Source of the DNA: Streptomyces griseus subsp. griseus
GTDB lineage: Bacteria > Actinomycetota > Actinomycetes > Streptomycetales > Streptomycetaceae
DNA length: 64,000 bases
Direction: 5' to 3'
Assembly (NCBI RefSeq): GCF_003610995.1
Contig: NZ_CP032543.1
Span: forward strand, 5,518,001-5,582,000
This document shows, one piece after another, positions 39,084-49,011 of this stretch. The notes beneath the pieces were generated by a model. That model was not told the DNA's origin, made no database searches, and saw nothing but the letters and a program-made list of their open reading frames with translations. A program made the translations under genes and the position numbers. The first letter of the stretch is position 1. Each line of letters starts with the position of its first letter.

Positions 39084-39830
39084 ATGAGCCGTACGAAACG
39101 CGAGAACGACGGCCGCGGCCGGACCGGCACCATGGTGTCGGGCCTGGCCGTGGCCGTCGGCTGTGTGCTCTTCCTCGGAGGGTTCCTCTGGGCGGCGGTG
39201 GTCTACAAGCCCTACGCCGTCCCCACCGACTCCATGTCCCCCACGGTCAACGCCGGAGACCGGGTGCTCGCGGAGCGAATAGCGGGCGCCGACGTCCGGC
39301 GCGGTGATGTGGTGGTCTTCACCGACAGCGTCTGGGGCGACACTCCGATGGTGAAGCGCGTGGTCGGCGTCGGCGGGGACACGGTCGCCTGCTGCGACAA
39401 GGACGGCCGGCTCACCGTCGGCGGGACCCCGGTCGAGGAGCCGTACATCCACCGAGGCCCCGCCGCCGCGGGGACGCGGGCGCCCGCCTCGCCGCAGAAC
39501 TTCTCCGCCAAGGTGCCGGAGGGCCAGATCTTCCTCCTCGGCGACGAGCGGTCCACCTCCCTGGACTCCCGGGTCCATCTGGAGGACGCCGGGCAGGGCT
39601 CGGTACCCCTGAGCGCCGTCCAGGCCCGGGTCGACGCGGTGGCCTGGCCGATGAACGGCATGATCGGCCGCCCCGACTCGTTCGCCGCGCTCCCCGGCGG
39701 AGTCTCCGCCGACGGCCCGCTCCCGCTCCAGGTGGGCGCCGTGCTGGTGGGCGTGGTCCTCATCCTCGGCGGAGCGGCGTACGGGCCCCTCGCCGCCCGC
39801 TCCGCACGCCGTCGGCGGACCGCCGCGTGA
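39084..39830 (+). CDS. sipZ: Type I signal peptidase (SipZ)
   Basis: 248-residue signal peptidase. N-terminal TM (LAVAVGCVLFLGGFLWAAVV), catalytic Ser in PTDSMSPT and Lys in MVKRVVGVGGD, LGDERSTSLDSRVH in place of the usual GDHR/N, and a C-terminal TM (VGAVLVGVVLILGGAAYGPL). GDER for GDH/N is a small divergence outside the dyad. The stop overlaps the Nudix start (GTGA). Confidence 0.91.
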   Translation: MSRTKRENDGRGRTGTMVSGLAVAVGCVLFLGGFLWAAVVYKPYAVPTDSMSPTVNAGDRVLAERIAGADVRRGDVVVFTDSVWGDTPMVKRVVGVGGDTVACCDKDGRLTVGGTPVEEPYIHRGPAAAGTRAPASPQNFSAKVPEGQIFLLGDERSTSLDSRVHLEDAGQGSVPLSAVQARVDAVAWPMNGMIGRPDSFAALPGGVSADGPLPLQVGAVLVGVVLILGGAAYGPLAARSARRRRTAA

Positions 39831-40339
39831 CCGGCCCCCTGCGCCCGGTCGCCCGGGTGGTGCTCCTGGACCCCGACGACCGCATCCTGCTGCTGCACGG
39901 CCATGAGCCGGACGACCCCGCCGACAACTGGTGGTTCACGCCCGGCGGCGGCCTGGAGGGCGACGAGACCCATGAGGAGGCGGCCCGCCGCGAGCTGGCC
40001 GAGGAGACCGGCATCACCGACATCGAGCTGGGCCCGGTGCTCTGGAAGCGGATCTGCTCCTTCCCCTTCGACGGACGGCGCTGGGACCAGGACGAGTGGT
40101 ACTTCCTGGCCCGTACGGCACAGACCGCGACCGCCCCCCAGGGGCTCACCGAGCTCGAATTGCGCAGCGTCGCAGGTCTGAGGTGGTGGACTTCCGCCGA
40201 ACTTCTCGCGGCGCGTGAGACGGTGTACCCGACCAGACTCGCCGAGCTGCTGCGCACGCTCCTCGACGAGGGTCCCTCGCGTGTTCCTTTGGTCCTCGCC
40301 CCCGAAATCGTCCGATCGTCCAGGGGCGGCGAAGGCTGA
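39827..40339 (+). CDS. Nudix hydrolase
   Basis: A 170-residue nucleoside-diphosphate-X hydrolase. The full Nudix box GGGLEGDETHEEAARRELAE-ETGI fits Gx5Ex7REUxEExGU. Substrate unknown. Its start overlaps the sipZ stop by 4 nt, so it is in the sip transcription unit. The same neighbour order occurs in S. coelicolor as I recall. Confidence 0.9.
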   Translation: MTGPLRPVARVVLLDPDDRILLLHGHEPDDPADNWWFTPGGGLEGDETHEEAARRELAEETGITDIELGPVLWKRICSFPFDGRRWDQDEWYFLARTAQTATAPQGLTELELRSVAGLRWWTSAELLAARETVYPTRLAELLRTLLDEGPSRVPLVLAPEIVRSSRGGEG

Positions 40340-40379
40340 CGCACAATGGGGGGACGCACGGCTGAAGGGGAAACATGCC

Positions 40380-40688
40380 ATGAGCGCCGAGGACCTCGAG
40401 AAGTACGAGACCGAGATGGAGCTGAAGCTCTACCGGGAGTACCGCGATGTCGTCGGTCTGTTCAAATATGTGATCGAGACCGAACGGCGCTTCTACCTCA
40501 CCAACGACTACGAGATGCAGGTGCACTCCGTCCAGGGTGAGGTTTTCTTCGAGGTGTCCATGGCGGACGCCTGGGTCTGGGACATGTACCGGCCCGCTAG
40601 GTTCGTCAAGCAGGTCCGCGTGCTGACCTTCAAGGACGTCAACATCGAAGAGCTCAACAAGAGCGATCTGGAACTTCCGGGAGGCTGA
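40380..40688 (+). CDS. DUF2469 protein
   Basis: A 102-residue actinobacterial protein of unknown function, highly conserved: MSAEDLEKYETEMELKLYRE, YVIETERRFYLTNDYEMQ and DAWVWDMYRPARFVKQVRVLTF. Mostly acidic and soluble, with no motif pointing to catalysis. ATG 40380 has GAAGGGGAAA upstream. Its neighbours, Nudix and YraN genes, are the usual ones for this family. Confidence 0.92.
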   Translation: MSAEDLEKYETEMELKLYREYRDVVGLFKYVIETERRFYLTNDYEMQVHSVQGEVFFEVSMADAWVWDMYRPARFVKQVRVLTFKDVNIEELNKSDLELPGG

Positions 40689-40853
40689 CCCCGCGCGGCC
40701 CGCGCGTCATGGGGCCGCCGACTCGTGCGACACGCGGCTACGGGCCCGGTCACCCATGTGGGTGGCCGGGTTTTCCACATCGGGGAAGTTATCCACCAAG
40801 ATCCACAACCTTCGTCCGGCCGGGCCAGAGTCGGTGCCGGAGGTGGTGGAGAG

Positions 40854-41213
40854 ATGAACGCACGGGGGGCACTCGGGCGGTACGGCGAGGACCTGGCGGC
40901 ACGGCTGCTGACCGACGCCGGAATGGCCGTGATCACGCGCAACTGGCGGTGTCGCGCCGGAGAGGTCGACATCGTCGCCAGGGACGGCGACGCACTGGTC
41001 TTCTGCGAGGTGAAGACCCGCAGGTCGGGCGGGTTCGAACATCCCATGGCGGCGGTCACGCCGGTCAAGGCGGACCGGCTGCGACGGCTCGCCGAGATCT
41101 GGCTGGAGAAGCATGGGGGACCACCGGCCGGCGGGGTCCGGATCGATCTGGTCGGGGTGATCGTGCCCCGGCGCGGCGCCCCCGTCACCGAGCACGCACG
41201 GGGGGTCTCCTGA
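40854..41213 (+). CDS. YraN/UPF0102 family nuclease-like protein
   Basis: A 119-residue protein with a restriction-endonuclease-like fold signature: [12 protein letters not shown], then [29 protein letters not shown], which provides the E...D...ExK active-site set. Endonuclease activity is inferred from the fold; the cellular role is unclear, but linkage to comM/dprA suggests DNA uptake or recombination. The stop overlaps the yifB start (TGATG). Confidence 0.9.
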   Translation: MNARGALGRYGEDLAARLLTDAGMAVITRNWRCRAGEVDIVARDGDALVFCEVKTRRSGGFEHPMAAVTPVKADRLRRLAEIWLEKHGGPPAGGVRIDLVGVIVPRRGAPVTEHARGVS

Positions 41214-42835
41214 TGGGGTACGCACGGGCGTGTTCCGTGGCGCTGGTCGGCGTCGAGGGCGTGGTGGTGGAGGTCCAGGCGGACCTGGAGCCCGGGGTGG
41301 CGGCCTTCACACTGGTCGGCCTGCCGGACAAGAGCCTGATCGAGAGCCGGGACCGGGTGCGGGCCGCGGTGGTCAACTCCGGTGCCGAGTGGCCGCAGAA
41401 GAAGCTCACGGTCGGGCTCTCCCCGGCCTCGGTCCCCAAGAGCGGTTCGGGTTTCGACCTCGCCGTCGCGTGTGCGGTCCTCGGCGCGGCGGAGCGGATC
41501 GACCCGGCGATGATCGCGGACGTGGTGATGATCGGCGAGCTGGGCCTGGACGGCCGGGTCCGTCCCGTACGCGGCGTGCTCCCGGCCGTCCTCGCGGCGG
41601 CCGAGGCCGGTTACCAACAGGTGGTCGTCCCCGAGCAGACGGCCGGGGAGGCCGCGCTGGTGCCGGGCGTCTCGGTCCTCGGCGTCCGGAGCCTGCGCCA
41701 GCTCATCGCCGTCCTCTGCGACGAGCCGGTCCCCGAGGAGCCCGTCGACGACGGGGGGCGCCCCGACGCCATGCTCGCCGGACTGATGGTCCCGGGCACC
41801 GGCCTCGGCGCCGGCCTGGCCCCGGCCTCCGCGCGCGGCGAGGGCCACACCCCGGACCTGGCGGACGTGGCGGGACAGCTGCGCCCCCGCAAGGCCCTGG
41901 AGGTGGCGGCGGCCGGGGGACACCATCTGCTGTTCTCGGGCCCGCCGGGCGCGGGCAAGACCATGCTGGCCGAGCGGCTCTCGGCGGTTCTGCCGCCACT
42001 GACCCGGCAGGAATCCCTCGAAGTGACGGCGGTCCACTCCGTGGCGGGCATCCTCCCCCCGGGTGAACCGCTCGTCTCCCGGGCGCCCTACTGCGCCCCC
42101 CACCACTCGGCGACCATGCAGTCGCTGGTGGGCGGGGGCAACGGGATGCCGAGGCCGGGGGCGGTCTCGCTGGCCCACCGGGGGGTGCTCTTCCTGGACG
42201 AGGCCCCGGAGTTCTCGGGCAAGGCTCTGGACGCGCTGCGGCAGCCGCTGGAGTCGGGCCATGTGGTGGTGGCGCGGGCGGCGGGGGTGGTGCGGCTGCC
42301 CGCCCGGTTCCTGATGGTGCTGGCCGCCAACCCGTGCCCCTGCGGGCGGCACACCCTCACCGGCGCGGGCTGCGAGTGCCCGCCCTCGGTGGTCCGCCGC
42401 TACCAGGCCCGCCTGTCCGGCCCGCTCCTGGACCGGGTGGACCTGCGGGTCGAGGTGGAGCCGGTCGACCGCGCGGACCTGCTGGAGCCGGAGGGCCGGG
42501 GGGAGCCTACGGCGGTGGTGGCCGCACGGGTACGGGAGGCCAGGGCCCGGGCGGCGGAGCGGCTGGCCGGGACGCCGTGGACGACCAACAGCGAGGTCCC
42601 CGGCCATGAGCTGCGGACCCGGCTGCTGTCGGCCCCCGGGGCGCTGGCGGCGGCGGAACGGGACCTGGAGCGCGGACTCCTCACGGCCCGGGGGCTGGAC
42701 CGGGTGCTGAGGGTGGCCTGGACGGTGGCCGACCTGAGGGGCGCGCCCCGGCCGGAGCACCATGACGTCGCGGTCGCCCTGGAGCTGCGGACCGGCATCC
42801 AGCGCGGGGCGCCGATGGAGGCAGGGGCGCTGTGA
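41213..42835 (+). CDS. YifB/ComM family Mg-chelatase-like AAA+ ATPase
   Basis: A 540-residue ATPase. ComM in other bacteria is a hexameric branch-migration helicase in natural transformation (established in Vibrio). N-terminal ChlI-like domain (ARACSVALVGVEGVVVEVQ), Walker A GPPGAGKTMLAERLSAVLPPL, Walker B GVLFLDEAPEF, sensor LMVLAANPCPCG and the C-terminal Mg_chelatase_C region. Overlaps dprA by 4 nt (GTGA). Confidence 0.92.
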   Translation: MGYARACSVALVGVEGVVVEVQADLEPGVAAFTLVGLPDKSLIESRDRVRAAVVNSGAEWPQKKLTVGLSPASVPKSGSGFDLAVACAVLGAAERIDPAMIADVVMIGELGLDGRVRPVRGVLPAVLAAAEAGYQQVVVPEQTAGEAALVPGVSVLGVRSLRQLIAVLCDEPVPEEPVDDGGRPDAMLAGLMVPGTGLGAGLAPASARGEGHTPDLADVAGQLRPRKALEVAAAGGHHLLFSGPPGAGKTMLAERLSAVLPPLTRQESLEVTAVHSVAGILPPGEPLVSRAPYCAPHHSATMQSLVGGGNGMPRPGAVSLAHRGVLFLDEAPEFSGKALDALRQPLESGHVVVARAAGVVRLPARFLMVLAANPCPCGRHTLTGAGCECPPSVVRRYQARLSGPLLDRVDLRVEVEPVDRADLLEPEGRGEPTAVVAARVREARARAAERLAGTPWTTNSEVPGHELRTRLLSAPGALAAAERDLERGLLTARGLDRVLRVAWTVADLRGAPRPEHHDVAVALELRTGIQRGAPMEAGAL

Positions 42836-44040
42836 GGGGGGCGGGGCAGGGGGCGCCTTCACGGGGCCCGGTCGCCGAGGGGGTGCGGCCGGAGCCCGAG
42901 CGGGTTGCGCGGGCCGCGTTGACGCGGGTGCTGGAGCCGGGGGACGAGCGTGCCGGGGCGTGGCTGCGGCGGGCCGGGCCCGTCGCGTTGTTACGGGCGC
43001 TCCGCGTCGCGGACGGCTCGGCGGAGGGGCTGCCGGGGATGACCGCCGTACGGCTGGAGGGCTACCGGCTCCGGGCGGCGGCGGCCGAACCCGAGCGGGA
43101 CCTGGCGGCGGTGGACGCCCTGGGCGGGCGCCTGGTCTGCCCGGGGGACCAGGAGTGGCCGAGCCAACTCGACGACCTGGGGGACGCGCGGCCTGTGGCG
43201 CTCTGGGTGCGGGGCAGCCCGGACCTGCGGCTGTGGGCCCTGCGCTCGGTCGCGGTGGTCGGCGCGCGGGCCTGCACACCGTACGGGGCACACATGGCGG
43301 CGACCCTCGGCGCCGGGCTCGCGGAGCGCGGCTGGGTGGTGGTGTCGGGAGCCGCCTTCGGCGTGGACGGGGCGGCGCACCGCGGGGTCCTGGCCGTGGG
43401 CGGCGCGACGGCGGCGGTGCTGGCCTGCGGCGTCGACGTCCCCTATCCGCGGGGCCACGCGGAGTTGATCGGACGGGTGGCCCAACAGGGCTTGGTGGTC
43501 GCGGAGTTGCCGCCGGGCGCACATCCCACCCGCGGCAGGTTCGTCCTGCGCAACCGGGTCATCGCCGCCCTGACCAGGGGAACGGTCGTCGTGGAGGCCG
43601 AGTACCGCAGCGGCTCCCTCGTCACCGCCCGGCAGGCGCAGCGGCTCGGCCGGCTCGTGATGGGCGTGCCGGGGCCCGCCACCAGCGGGCTGTCGGCCGG
43701 TGTCCACGAACTGCTCCGCGGCGAGGGCGTGCTGGTCACCGACGCGTCCGAAGTCGCCGAGCTGATCGGGGACATCGGTGACCTCGCACCGGACCGGCGC
43801 GGCCCGGTGCTGCCCCGGGACGGGCTGGACCCGGCGGCGGCACGGGTCCTCGACGCCCTCCCGTACCACGGTCCGGTCAGCCCCCGTGACCTCGCTCGCG
43901 ACGCGGGCCTCTCCGCCGACGAGACGGTCGGGCGACTGTACGAACTGCACTCACTGGGGTTCGTCGAACGCGAAGGCGACGGCTGGCGGTTGACGCCTCC
44001 GTCACCCCGCAACGGCGACGCACGGCGAGGCGGTTCTTGA
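42832..44040 (+). CDS. dprA: DNA-processing protein DprA
   Basis: A 402-residue single-strand DNA-binding RecA loader. Rossmann-fold core: [67 protein letters not shown] and [13 protein letters not shown]. The C-terminal winged helix runs from [21 protein letters not shown]. In Streptomyces this is unlikely to mean natural competence and may serve recombination. The N-terminal 50 residues are Gly/Arg-rich and less certain. Confidence 0.92.
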   Translation: MRGAGQGAPSRGPVAEGVRPEPERVARAALTRVLEPGDERAGAWLRRAGPVALLRALRVADGSAEGLPGMTAVRLEGYRLRAAAAEPERDLAAVDALGGRLVCPGDQEWPSQLDDLGDARPVALWVRGSPDLRLWALRSVAVVGARACTPYGAHMAATLGAGLAERGWVVVSGAAFGVDGAAHRGVLAVGGATAAVLACGVDVPYPRGHAELIGRVAQQGLVVAELPPGAHPTRGRFVLRNRVIAALTRGTVVVEAEYRSGSLVTARQAQRLGRLVMGVPGPATSGLSAGVHELLRGEGVLVTDASEVAELIGDIGDLAPDRRGPVLPRDGLDPAAARVLDALPYHGPVSPRDLARDAGLSADETVGRLYELHSLGFVEREGDGWRLTPPSPRNGDARRGGS

Positions 44041-44293
44041 CCTGGAGCATTCGGGTGAAAAGGTAAGGCCGATGACCTCGCACGATCGATCGGTGACCTG
44101 CCGGGGTCCTCGCCCACGACGACGGCCCCGGCTCCCGGCAGGCGCGGACGGCGTGAACGGCAGAACGCGATCACGCAGCCCGGATCTCCACTCCTGTGCG
44201 GACTGCGACACCGCAGTCACGCTACGCTCACAAGGATTCCGCCCCAGACAGAAGTCCCCCAGCACTTCACGGCAGAACGGCTCAAGGCACCAC

Positions 44294-45130
44294 ATGCCCC
44301 AGCACACCTCCGGGTCTGACCGCGCGGCAGTACCACCGGTTGCGCGTGGCACTGTGCGCCCTCCCGCCCCCTCCTCCCTCGACGAACTGTGGCGCTCGTA
44401 CAAGACCTCCGGCGACGAGCGGCTGCGGGAGCAGCTGATCCTGCACTACTCGCCGCTCGTCAAGTACGTCGCGGGCCGGGTGAGCGTGGGGCTGCCGTCC
44501 AACGTGGAGCAGGCGGACTTCGTCTCCTCCGGAGTCTTCGGACTGATCGACGCCATCGAGAAGTTCGACATCGAACGGGCCATCAAGTTCGAGACGTACG
44601 CGATCACCAGGATCCGCGGCGCGATGATCGACGAACTGCGGGCACTCGACTGGATCCCCCGGTCCGTACGGCAGAAGGCGCGGAACGTGGAGCGCGCCTA
44701 CGCCACGCTGGAGGCGCAGCTGCGGCGTACCCCGTCCGAGTCCGAGGTCGCCTCGGAGATGGGCATCGCCCTGGAGGAACTGCACGCGGTTTTCAGCCAG
44801 TTGTCGCTGGCCAATGTGGTCGCCCTGGAGGAGCTGCTGCACGTCGGCGGCGAGGGCGGCGACCGGCTGAGCCTGATGGACACCCTGGAGGACACCGCCG
44901 CCGACAACCCGGTGGAGGTCGCCGAGGACCGCGAGCTCAGACGGCTGCTCGCGCGCGCCATCAACACGCTCCCGGACCGCGAGAAGACCGTGGTGACCCT
45001 CTACTACTACGAGGGGCTGACCCTCGCGGAGATCGGCAACGTCCTCGGCGTCACGGAGAGCCGGGTCAGCCAGATCCACACCAAATCCGTGCTCCAGCTC
45101 CGGGCCAAACTGGCCGATGCGGGCCGCTGA
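44294..45130 (+). CDS. whiG: RNA polymerase sigma factor WhiG
   Basis: A 278-residue FliA-type sigma factor that starts sporulation in aerial hyphae (established). Region 2 [22 protein letters not shown] and [17 protein letters not shown], region 3 [20 protein letters not shown], region 4 [19 protein letters not shown] with [17 protein letters not shown] 44294 gives [11 protein letters not shown], the usual N-terminus. The anti-sigma RsiG is not in the window. Following dprA directly, there is no island between dprA and whiG here. Confidence 0.96.
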   Translation: MPQHTSGSDRAAVPPVARGTVRPPAPSSLDELWRSYKTSGDERLREQLILHYSPLVKYVAGRVSVGLPSNVEQADFVSSGVFGLIDAIEKFDIERAIKFETYAITRIRGAMIDELRALDWIPRSVRQKARNVERAYATLEAQLRRTPSESEVASEMGIALEELHAVFSQLSLANVVALEELLHVGGEGGDRLSLMDTLEDTAADNPVEVAEDRELRRLLARAINTLPDREKTVVTLYYYEGLTLAEIGNVLGVTESRVSQIHTKSVLQLRAKLADAGR

Positions 45131-45235
45131 AACTCCTCCTTCCGGCCACTCGGGCCGAGGCTGATCCTGTCCCTCCGGCCACCCGGACCGACGCTCTGCC
45201 CTTCCCTCCGGCACCTGCCGCCGTAGAGTGGATAC

Positions 45236-45817
45236 GTGCCCAGGATTCGAGCGGCCTCCGTGGCCGAGCACCGGACCATGCAGCGCGGCGCCCTCCTGGA
45301 CGCCGCGCGCTCCCTGCTGTCCGAGGGCGGTACGGAGGCGCTGACCTTCCCCGCACTCGCCGAGCGCACGGGCCTTGCCCGGTCCTCCGTGTACGAGTAC
45401 TTCCGCTCCCGCGCCGCCGTCGTCGAGGAGCTCTGCGCCGTCGACTTCCCCGTCTGGGCGGCCGAGGTCGAGAACGCGATGGAGCGCGCCGAGACCCCCG
45501 AGGCGAAGATCGAGGCGTATGTGCGCCGCCAACTCGACCTCGTCGGGGACCGCCGCCACCGGGCGGTCGTCGCGATCTCCGCGAGCGAGCTGGACGCCGG
45601 CGCCCGGGAGAAGATCCGGGCCGCGCACGGCGGGCTGATCGCCATGATCGTCGAAGCGCTGGGCGACCTCGGCCACACCCAGCCGAGGCTGGCCGCGATG
45701 CTCCTGCAGGGCTCGGTGGACGCCGCGGTGCGCCGTATCGAGTTGAGCGTGGCGGAGGAGCCGGGTGTCATCGCGGACACCGCCGTCGCGATGATCCTGC
45801 GCGGCGTACGCGGCTGA
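45236..45817 (+). CDS. TetR-family transcriptional regulator
   Basis: A 193-residue regulator with the N-terminal TetR HTH: RGALLDAARSLLSEGGTEALTFPAL ... GLARSSVYEYFRSRAAVVEEL. The C-terminal ligand domain has no identifiable specificity. GTG start. Its last 50 bp overlap the 3' end of the convergent M23 peptidase gene. Target unknown. Confidence 0.88.
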   Translation: MPRIRAASVAEHRTMQRGALLDAARSLLSEGGTEALTFPALAERTGLARSSVYEYFRSRAAVVEELCAVDFPVWAAEVENAMERAETPEAKIEAYVRRQLDLVGDRRHRAVVAISASELDAGAREKIRAAHGGLIAMIVEALGDLGHTQPRLAAMLLQGSVDAAVRRIELSVAEEPGVIADTAVAMILRGVRG

Positions 45818-46709
45818 GCCCGGCGGCTCCTGGTGCCGCTGCCCCTTCCGGCCGGGGCTTCCCGCCTGGTTCGGCCGGCCCTTCCGGTTCCGGCACCTGG
45901 AAGACCGGCAGCAGCCGGGACGGGCCGCGCCGCAGCAGGGCGGGCGGCAGCAGCAGGAGCGGGTTGAGATATACCTCGGCCCGCCGCAGCCCCCAGTGCA
46001 GACAGCCCGGGACGCAGTGGAACGGCCCCGGCTCCAGCACTCCGACCGGCTGCCCCGCGACGAGCTTGTCGCCCTTGTCCACCAGCGCCCGCACCGGCTC
46101 GTACGTCGTGCGCAACGGCGGCGCCCCGCTCCCGGCCAACTCGACGACGAGCACCCCGCGCCCGGCCACCCGCCCCGCGAACGAGACCCTGCCGGTGGCG
46201 GTGGCCAGGACCGCGTCGCCCGGCCGGGCCGCCAGGTCGACGCCGCGGTGGCCGCGCCCGTACGGGGTGGCGGGCGGATCCCACCCCCGTAACACCGAGG
46301 GCCTGCCGACCAGCGGCCAGACAGGCCCCCCGTCCAGCTCCGCGAAGGTGCCGTCGGCGTCCCCGGAGTCCTCGGCGCCTGTGCCGTCCCCGGTGTCGGC
46401 CCCGCCCCCGCCGTCGCCCGCCTCGTCCCCGCTGCTCGCCCCGTCCCCGCCGCCCACGGGGCCCGTGCCGCCCCCGGCGCCCGCCCCGTCCCCGCCGTCC
46501 ACGGAGCCCAAGCCGCCCTCACCCCCGTCGTCCGGCCAGCCCGTCGCCGGAGGCGCCTCCCCGGCTCCGGCCGGCAGCAGCCGCACTCCGGCGGACAGCC
46601 CGCCCGGGGCCGGTGACAACGCCACCGCCAGGGCCATCACCAGCAGGAACATCGGCACGCGCCGCCGGAGCGGGCCGGGCGGACGGAGTGGCAGGCTCAG
46701 GAATCGCAT
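45768..46709 (-). CDS. Secreted M23-family peptidase (LytM domain)
   Basis: A 313-residue exported cell-wall hydrolase-like protein. The signal peptide is MRFLSLPL...RRRVPMFLLVMALAVALSPAPG. A Gly/Asp-rich linker (residues about 60-125) precedes the LytM domain: VLRGWDPPATPYGRGHRGVDLAA (HxxxD zinc ligands), GRVSFAGRVAGRGVLVVE and CLHWGLRR (final HxH-type motif reduced to LHWG). The first zinc His looks present, but the last motif should be checked. The C-terminal tail is Pro/Ala/Arg-rich. Overlaps the tetR gene by 50 bp. Confidence 0.86.
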   Translation of the reverse strand: MRFLSLPLRPPGPLRRRVPMFLLVMALAVALSPAPGGLSAGVRLLPAGAGEAPPATGWPDDGGEGGLGSVDGGDGAGAGGGTGPVGGGDGASSGDEAGDGGGGADTGDGTGAEDSGDADGTFAELDGGPVWPLVGRPSVLRGWDPPATPYGRGHRGVDLAARPGDAVLATATGRVSFAGRVAGRGVLVVELAGSGAPPLRTTYEPVRALVDKGDKLVAGQPVGVLEPGPFHCVPGCLHWGLRRAEVYLNPLLLLPPALLRRGPSRLLPVFQVPEPEGPAEPGGKPRPEGAAAPGAAGLSRVRRAGSSRRRCPR

Positions 46710-46987
46710 GGATCAACGCTCCCCCGGACGGCCGGATTCCGGGGATCATGGTCCGCCCCTGTGGACTACTCCCCGGTTGTGGATATCGCCGTCACCCGGC
46801 ACTCAGCGGGTCCCGTACACTTCTTGTGGCGATCCGGGTCACCGGGTCGACTTCGCACGCCCCGCCACCTCCCTCTTCCGAGGCGGTGGCCGCGCCCCTC
46901 GGTCCCTCGTGGCACGGCGCGTTCGGGGCGTCAGGCGCGAACGCAAACCTGCGGTCGCGATAACCGAGCACCTCAAGGAGTACGGCC

Positions 46988-47914
46988 ATGGCCGTCGTCA
47001 CGATGCGGGAGCTGCTGGAAAGCGGCGTCCACTTCGGTCACCAGACCCGTCGCTGGAACCCGAAGATGAAGCGCTTCATCTTCACCGAGCGCAACGGCAT
47101 TTACATCATCGACCTGCTCCAGTCGCTGTCGTACATCGACCGCGCCTACGAGTTCGTCAAGGAGACCGTCGCCCACGGCGGCTCCATCATGTTCGTGGGT
47201 ACGAAGAAGCAGGCCCAGGAGGCCATCGCCGAGCAGGCGACGCGCGTCGGCATGCCGTACGTCAACCAGCGTTGGCTCGGTGGCATGCTCACCAACTTCT
47301 CCACCGTCTACAAGCGCCTCCAGCGTCTGAAGGAGCTGGAGCTCATCGACTTCGAGGACGTGGCCGCCTCCGGCCTCACCAAGAAGGAGCTCCTGGTCCT
47401 CTCGCGTGAGAAGGCCAAGCTGGAGAAGACCCTCGGTGGTATCCGCGAGATGCAGAAGGTGCCCAGCGCCGTCTGGATCGTCGACACCAAGAAGGAGCAC
47501 ATCGCCGTCGGTGAGGCGCGCAAGCTCCACATCCCGGTCGTCGCGATCCTCGACACCAACTGCGACCCCGACGAGGTCGACTACAAGATTCCGGGCAACG
47601 ACGACGCGATCCGCTCCGTCACCCTGCTCACCCGCGTGATCGCCGACGCCGTCGCCGAGGGCCTCATCGCCCGCTCCGGTGCCGCCACCGGTGACTCGAA
47701 GCCGGGCGAGAAGGCCGCCGGCGAGCCCCTGGCCGAGTGGGAGCGCGACCTGCTCGAGGGCGACAAGAAGGACGAGACCGCGGCCGCCGCCGAGGTCCAG
47801 TCCTCCGCCGAGACCGAGAAGGTCGCCGACGCCGAGAAGCCGGCCGAGGCCGTCGCCGAGGCCGAGGACGCTGCCGAGGCCCCCGCCGCCGACGCGGACG
47901 CCGCGCAGGCCTGA
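46988..47914 (+). CDS. rpsB: 30S ribosomal protein S2
   Basis: Small-subunit protein, 308 residues. [50 protein letters not shown] and [21 protein letters not shown] are diagnostic. An Ala/Glu-rich C-terminal extension (about 70 residues) is typical of Streptomyces. RBS AAGGAG sits 8 nt before ATG. The 278-nt region upstream is non-coding and presumably holds the rpsB-tsf promoter. Confidence 0.97.
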   Translation: MAVVTMRELLESGVHFGHQTRRWNPKMKRFIFTERNGIYIIDLLQSLSYIDRAYEFVKETVAHGGSIMFVGTKKQAQEAIAEQATRVGMPYVNQRWLGGMLTNFSTVYKRLQRLKELELIDFEDVAASGLTKKELLVLSREKAKLEKTLGGIREMQKVPSAVWIVDTKKEHIAVGEARKLHIPVVAILDTNCDPDEVDYKIPGNDDAIRSVTLLTRVIADAVAEGLIARSGAATGDSKPGEKAAGEPLAEWERDLLEGDKKDETAAAAEVQSSAETEKVADAEKPAEAVAEAEDAAEAPAADADAAQA

Positions 47915-47932
47915 CACCCGTCACGGCTGCTG

Positions 47933-47970
47933 ACGGCGGGGGCCGGTGCCACAAGCGCCGCCCCCGCCGT
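47933..47970 (+). terminator. Stem-loop in rpsB-tsf spacer
   Basis: An 11-bp stem ACGGCGGGGGC / GCCCCCGCCGT with a 16-nt loop, starting 18 nt after the rpsB stop. Probably an attenuator that lowers tsf readthrough relative to rpsB. Confidence 0.6.
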
Positions 47971-48013
47971 TCACCCGTAGATCTTTCAGACTTCGAAAGA
48001 GACATACAGACTC

Positions 48014-48850
48014 ATGGCGAACTACACCGCCGCTGACGTCAAGAAGCTCCGCGAGCTCACCGGCGCCGGCATGATGGACTGCAAGAAGGCTCTCGACGAG
48101 GCCGACGGCAGCGTCGACAAGGCCGTCGAGGCGCTCCGTATCAAGGGCCAGAAGGGCGTCGCCAAGCGCGAGGGCCGCTCCGCCGAGAACGGTGCCGTCG
48201 TCTCCCTCATCTCCGAGGACAAGACGTCCGGCGTCCTCCTCGAGCTGAAGTGCGAGACGGACTTCGTCGCCAAGGGCGACAAGTTCCAGGCCGTCGCCAA
48301 CGCGCTGGCCGCGCACGTCGCCGCCACCTCCCCGGCCGACATCGCCGCGCTCCTCGCCTCCGAGATCGAGCCCGGCAAGACCGTCCAGGCGTACGTGGAC
48401 GAGGCCAACGCCAACCTCGGCGAGAAGATCGTCCTGGACCGCTTCGCGCAGTTCACCGGCGACTTCGTCTCCGTGTACATGCACCGCACCATGCCCGACC
48501 TGCCCCCGCAGATCGGTGTCCTGGTCGAGCTGGACAAGGCCGACGCCGACCTGGCCAAGGGCATCGCCCAGCACATCGCCGCCTTCGCGCCGAAGTACCT
48601 CTCCCGTGAGGACGTCCCGGCCGAGGTCGTCGAGGCCGAGCGCCGCGTCGCCGAGGAGACCACCCGCGCCGAGGGCAAGCCCGAGGCCGCCCTCCCGAAG
48701 ATCGTCGAGGGTCGCGTCAACGGCTTCTTCAAGGAGGCCACGCTTCTCGGCCAGCCGTACGCGCTGGACGCCAAGAAGTCCGTCCAGAAGGTCCTGGACG
48801 AGGCCGGTGTCACCCTGAAGCGCTTCTCGCGCATCAAGGTCGGCATCTGA
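48014..48850 (+). CDS. tsf: Elongation factor Ts
   Basis: Nucleotide exchange factor for EF-Tu, 278 residues. [26 protein letters not shown] and the EF-Ts motifs [25 protein letters not shown] are intact, with coiled-coil and C-terminal domains of full length. Follows rpsB as in nearly all bacteria. Confidence 0.97.
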   Translation: MANYTAADVKKLRELTGAGMMDCKKALDEADGSVDKAVEALRIKGQKGVAKREGRSAENGAVVSLISEDKTSGVLLELKCETDFVAKGDKFQAVANALAAHVAATSPADIAALLASEIEPGKTVQAYVDEANANLGEKIVLDRFAQFTGDFVSVYMHRTMPDLPPQIGVLVELDKADADLAKGIAQHIAAFAPKYLSREDVPAEVVEAERRVAEETTRAEGKPEAALPKIVEGRVNGFFKEATLLGQPYALDAKKSVQKVLDEAGVTLKRFSRIKVGI

Positions 48851-48938
48851 GTCCGTCCGGGCGAACAGCGCCGGACCCGATAGGGTCTGGTGCAGTCGAC
48901 GGCCGCACTCACGCCGGACGACCGCAGATCTGACGAGG

Positions 48939-48983
48939 AGGCCATTGCCGCTGTAGGGACACCAGACCCACCGGCAATGGCCT
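48939..48983 (+). terminator. Terminator between tsf and pyrH
   Basis: AGGCCATTGCC pairs with GGCAATGGCCT (11 bp), loop 21-23 nt, followed by TCTTCGT. Lies 29 nt before the pyrH ATG and 88 nt after the tsf stop. Confidence 0.65.
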
Positions 48984-49011
48984 TCTTCGTATGTGCACGA
49001 GGAGAATTTCC

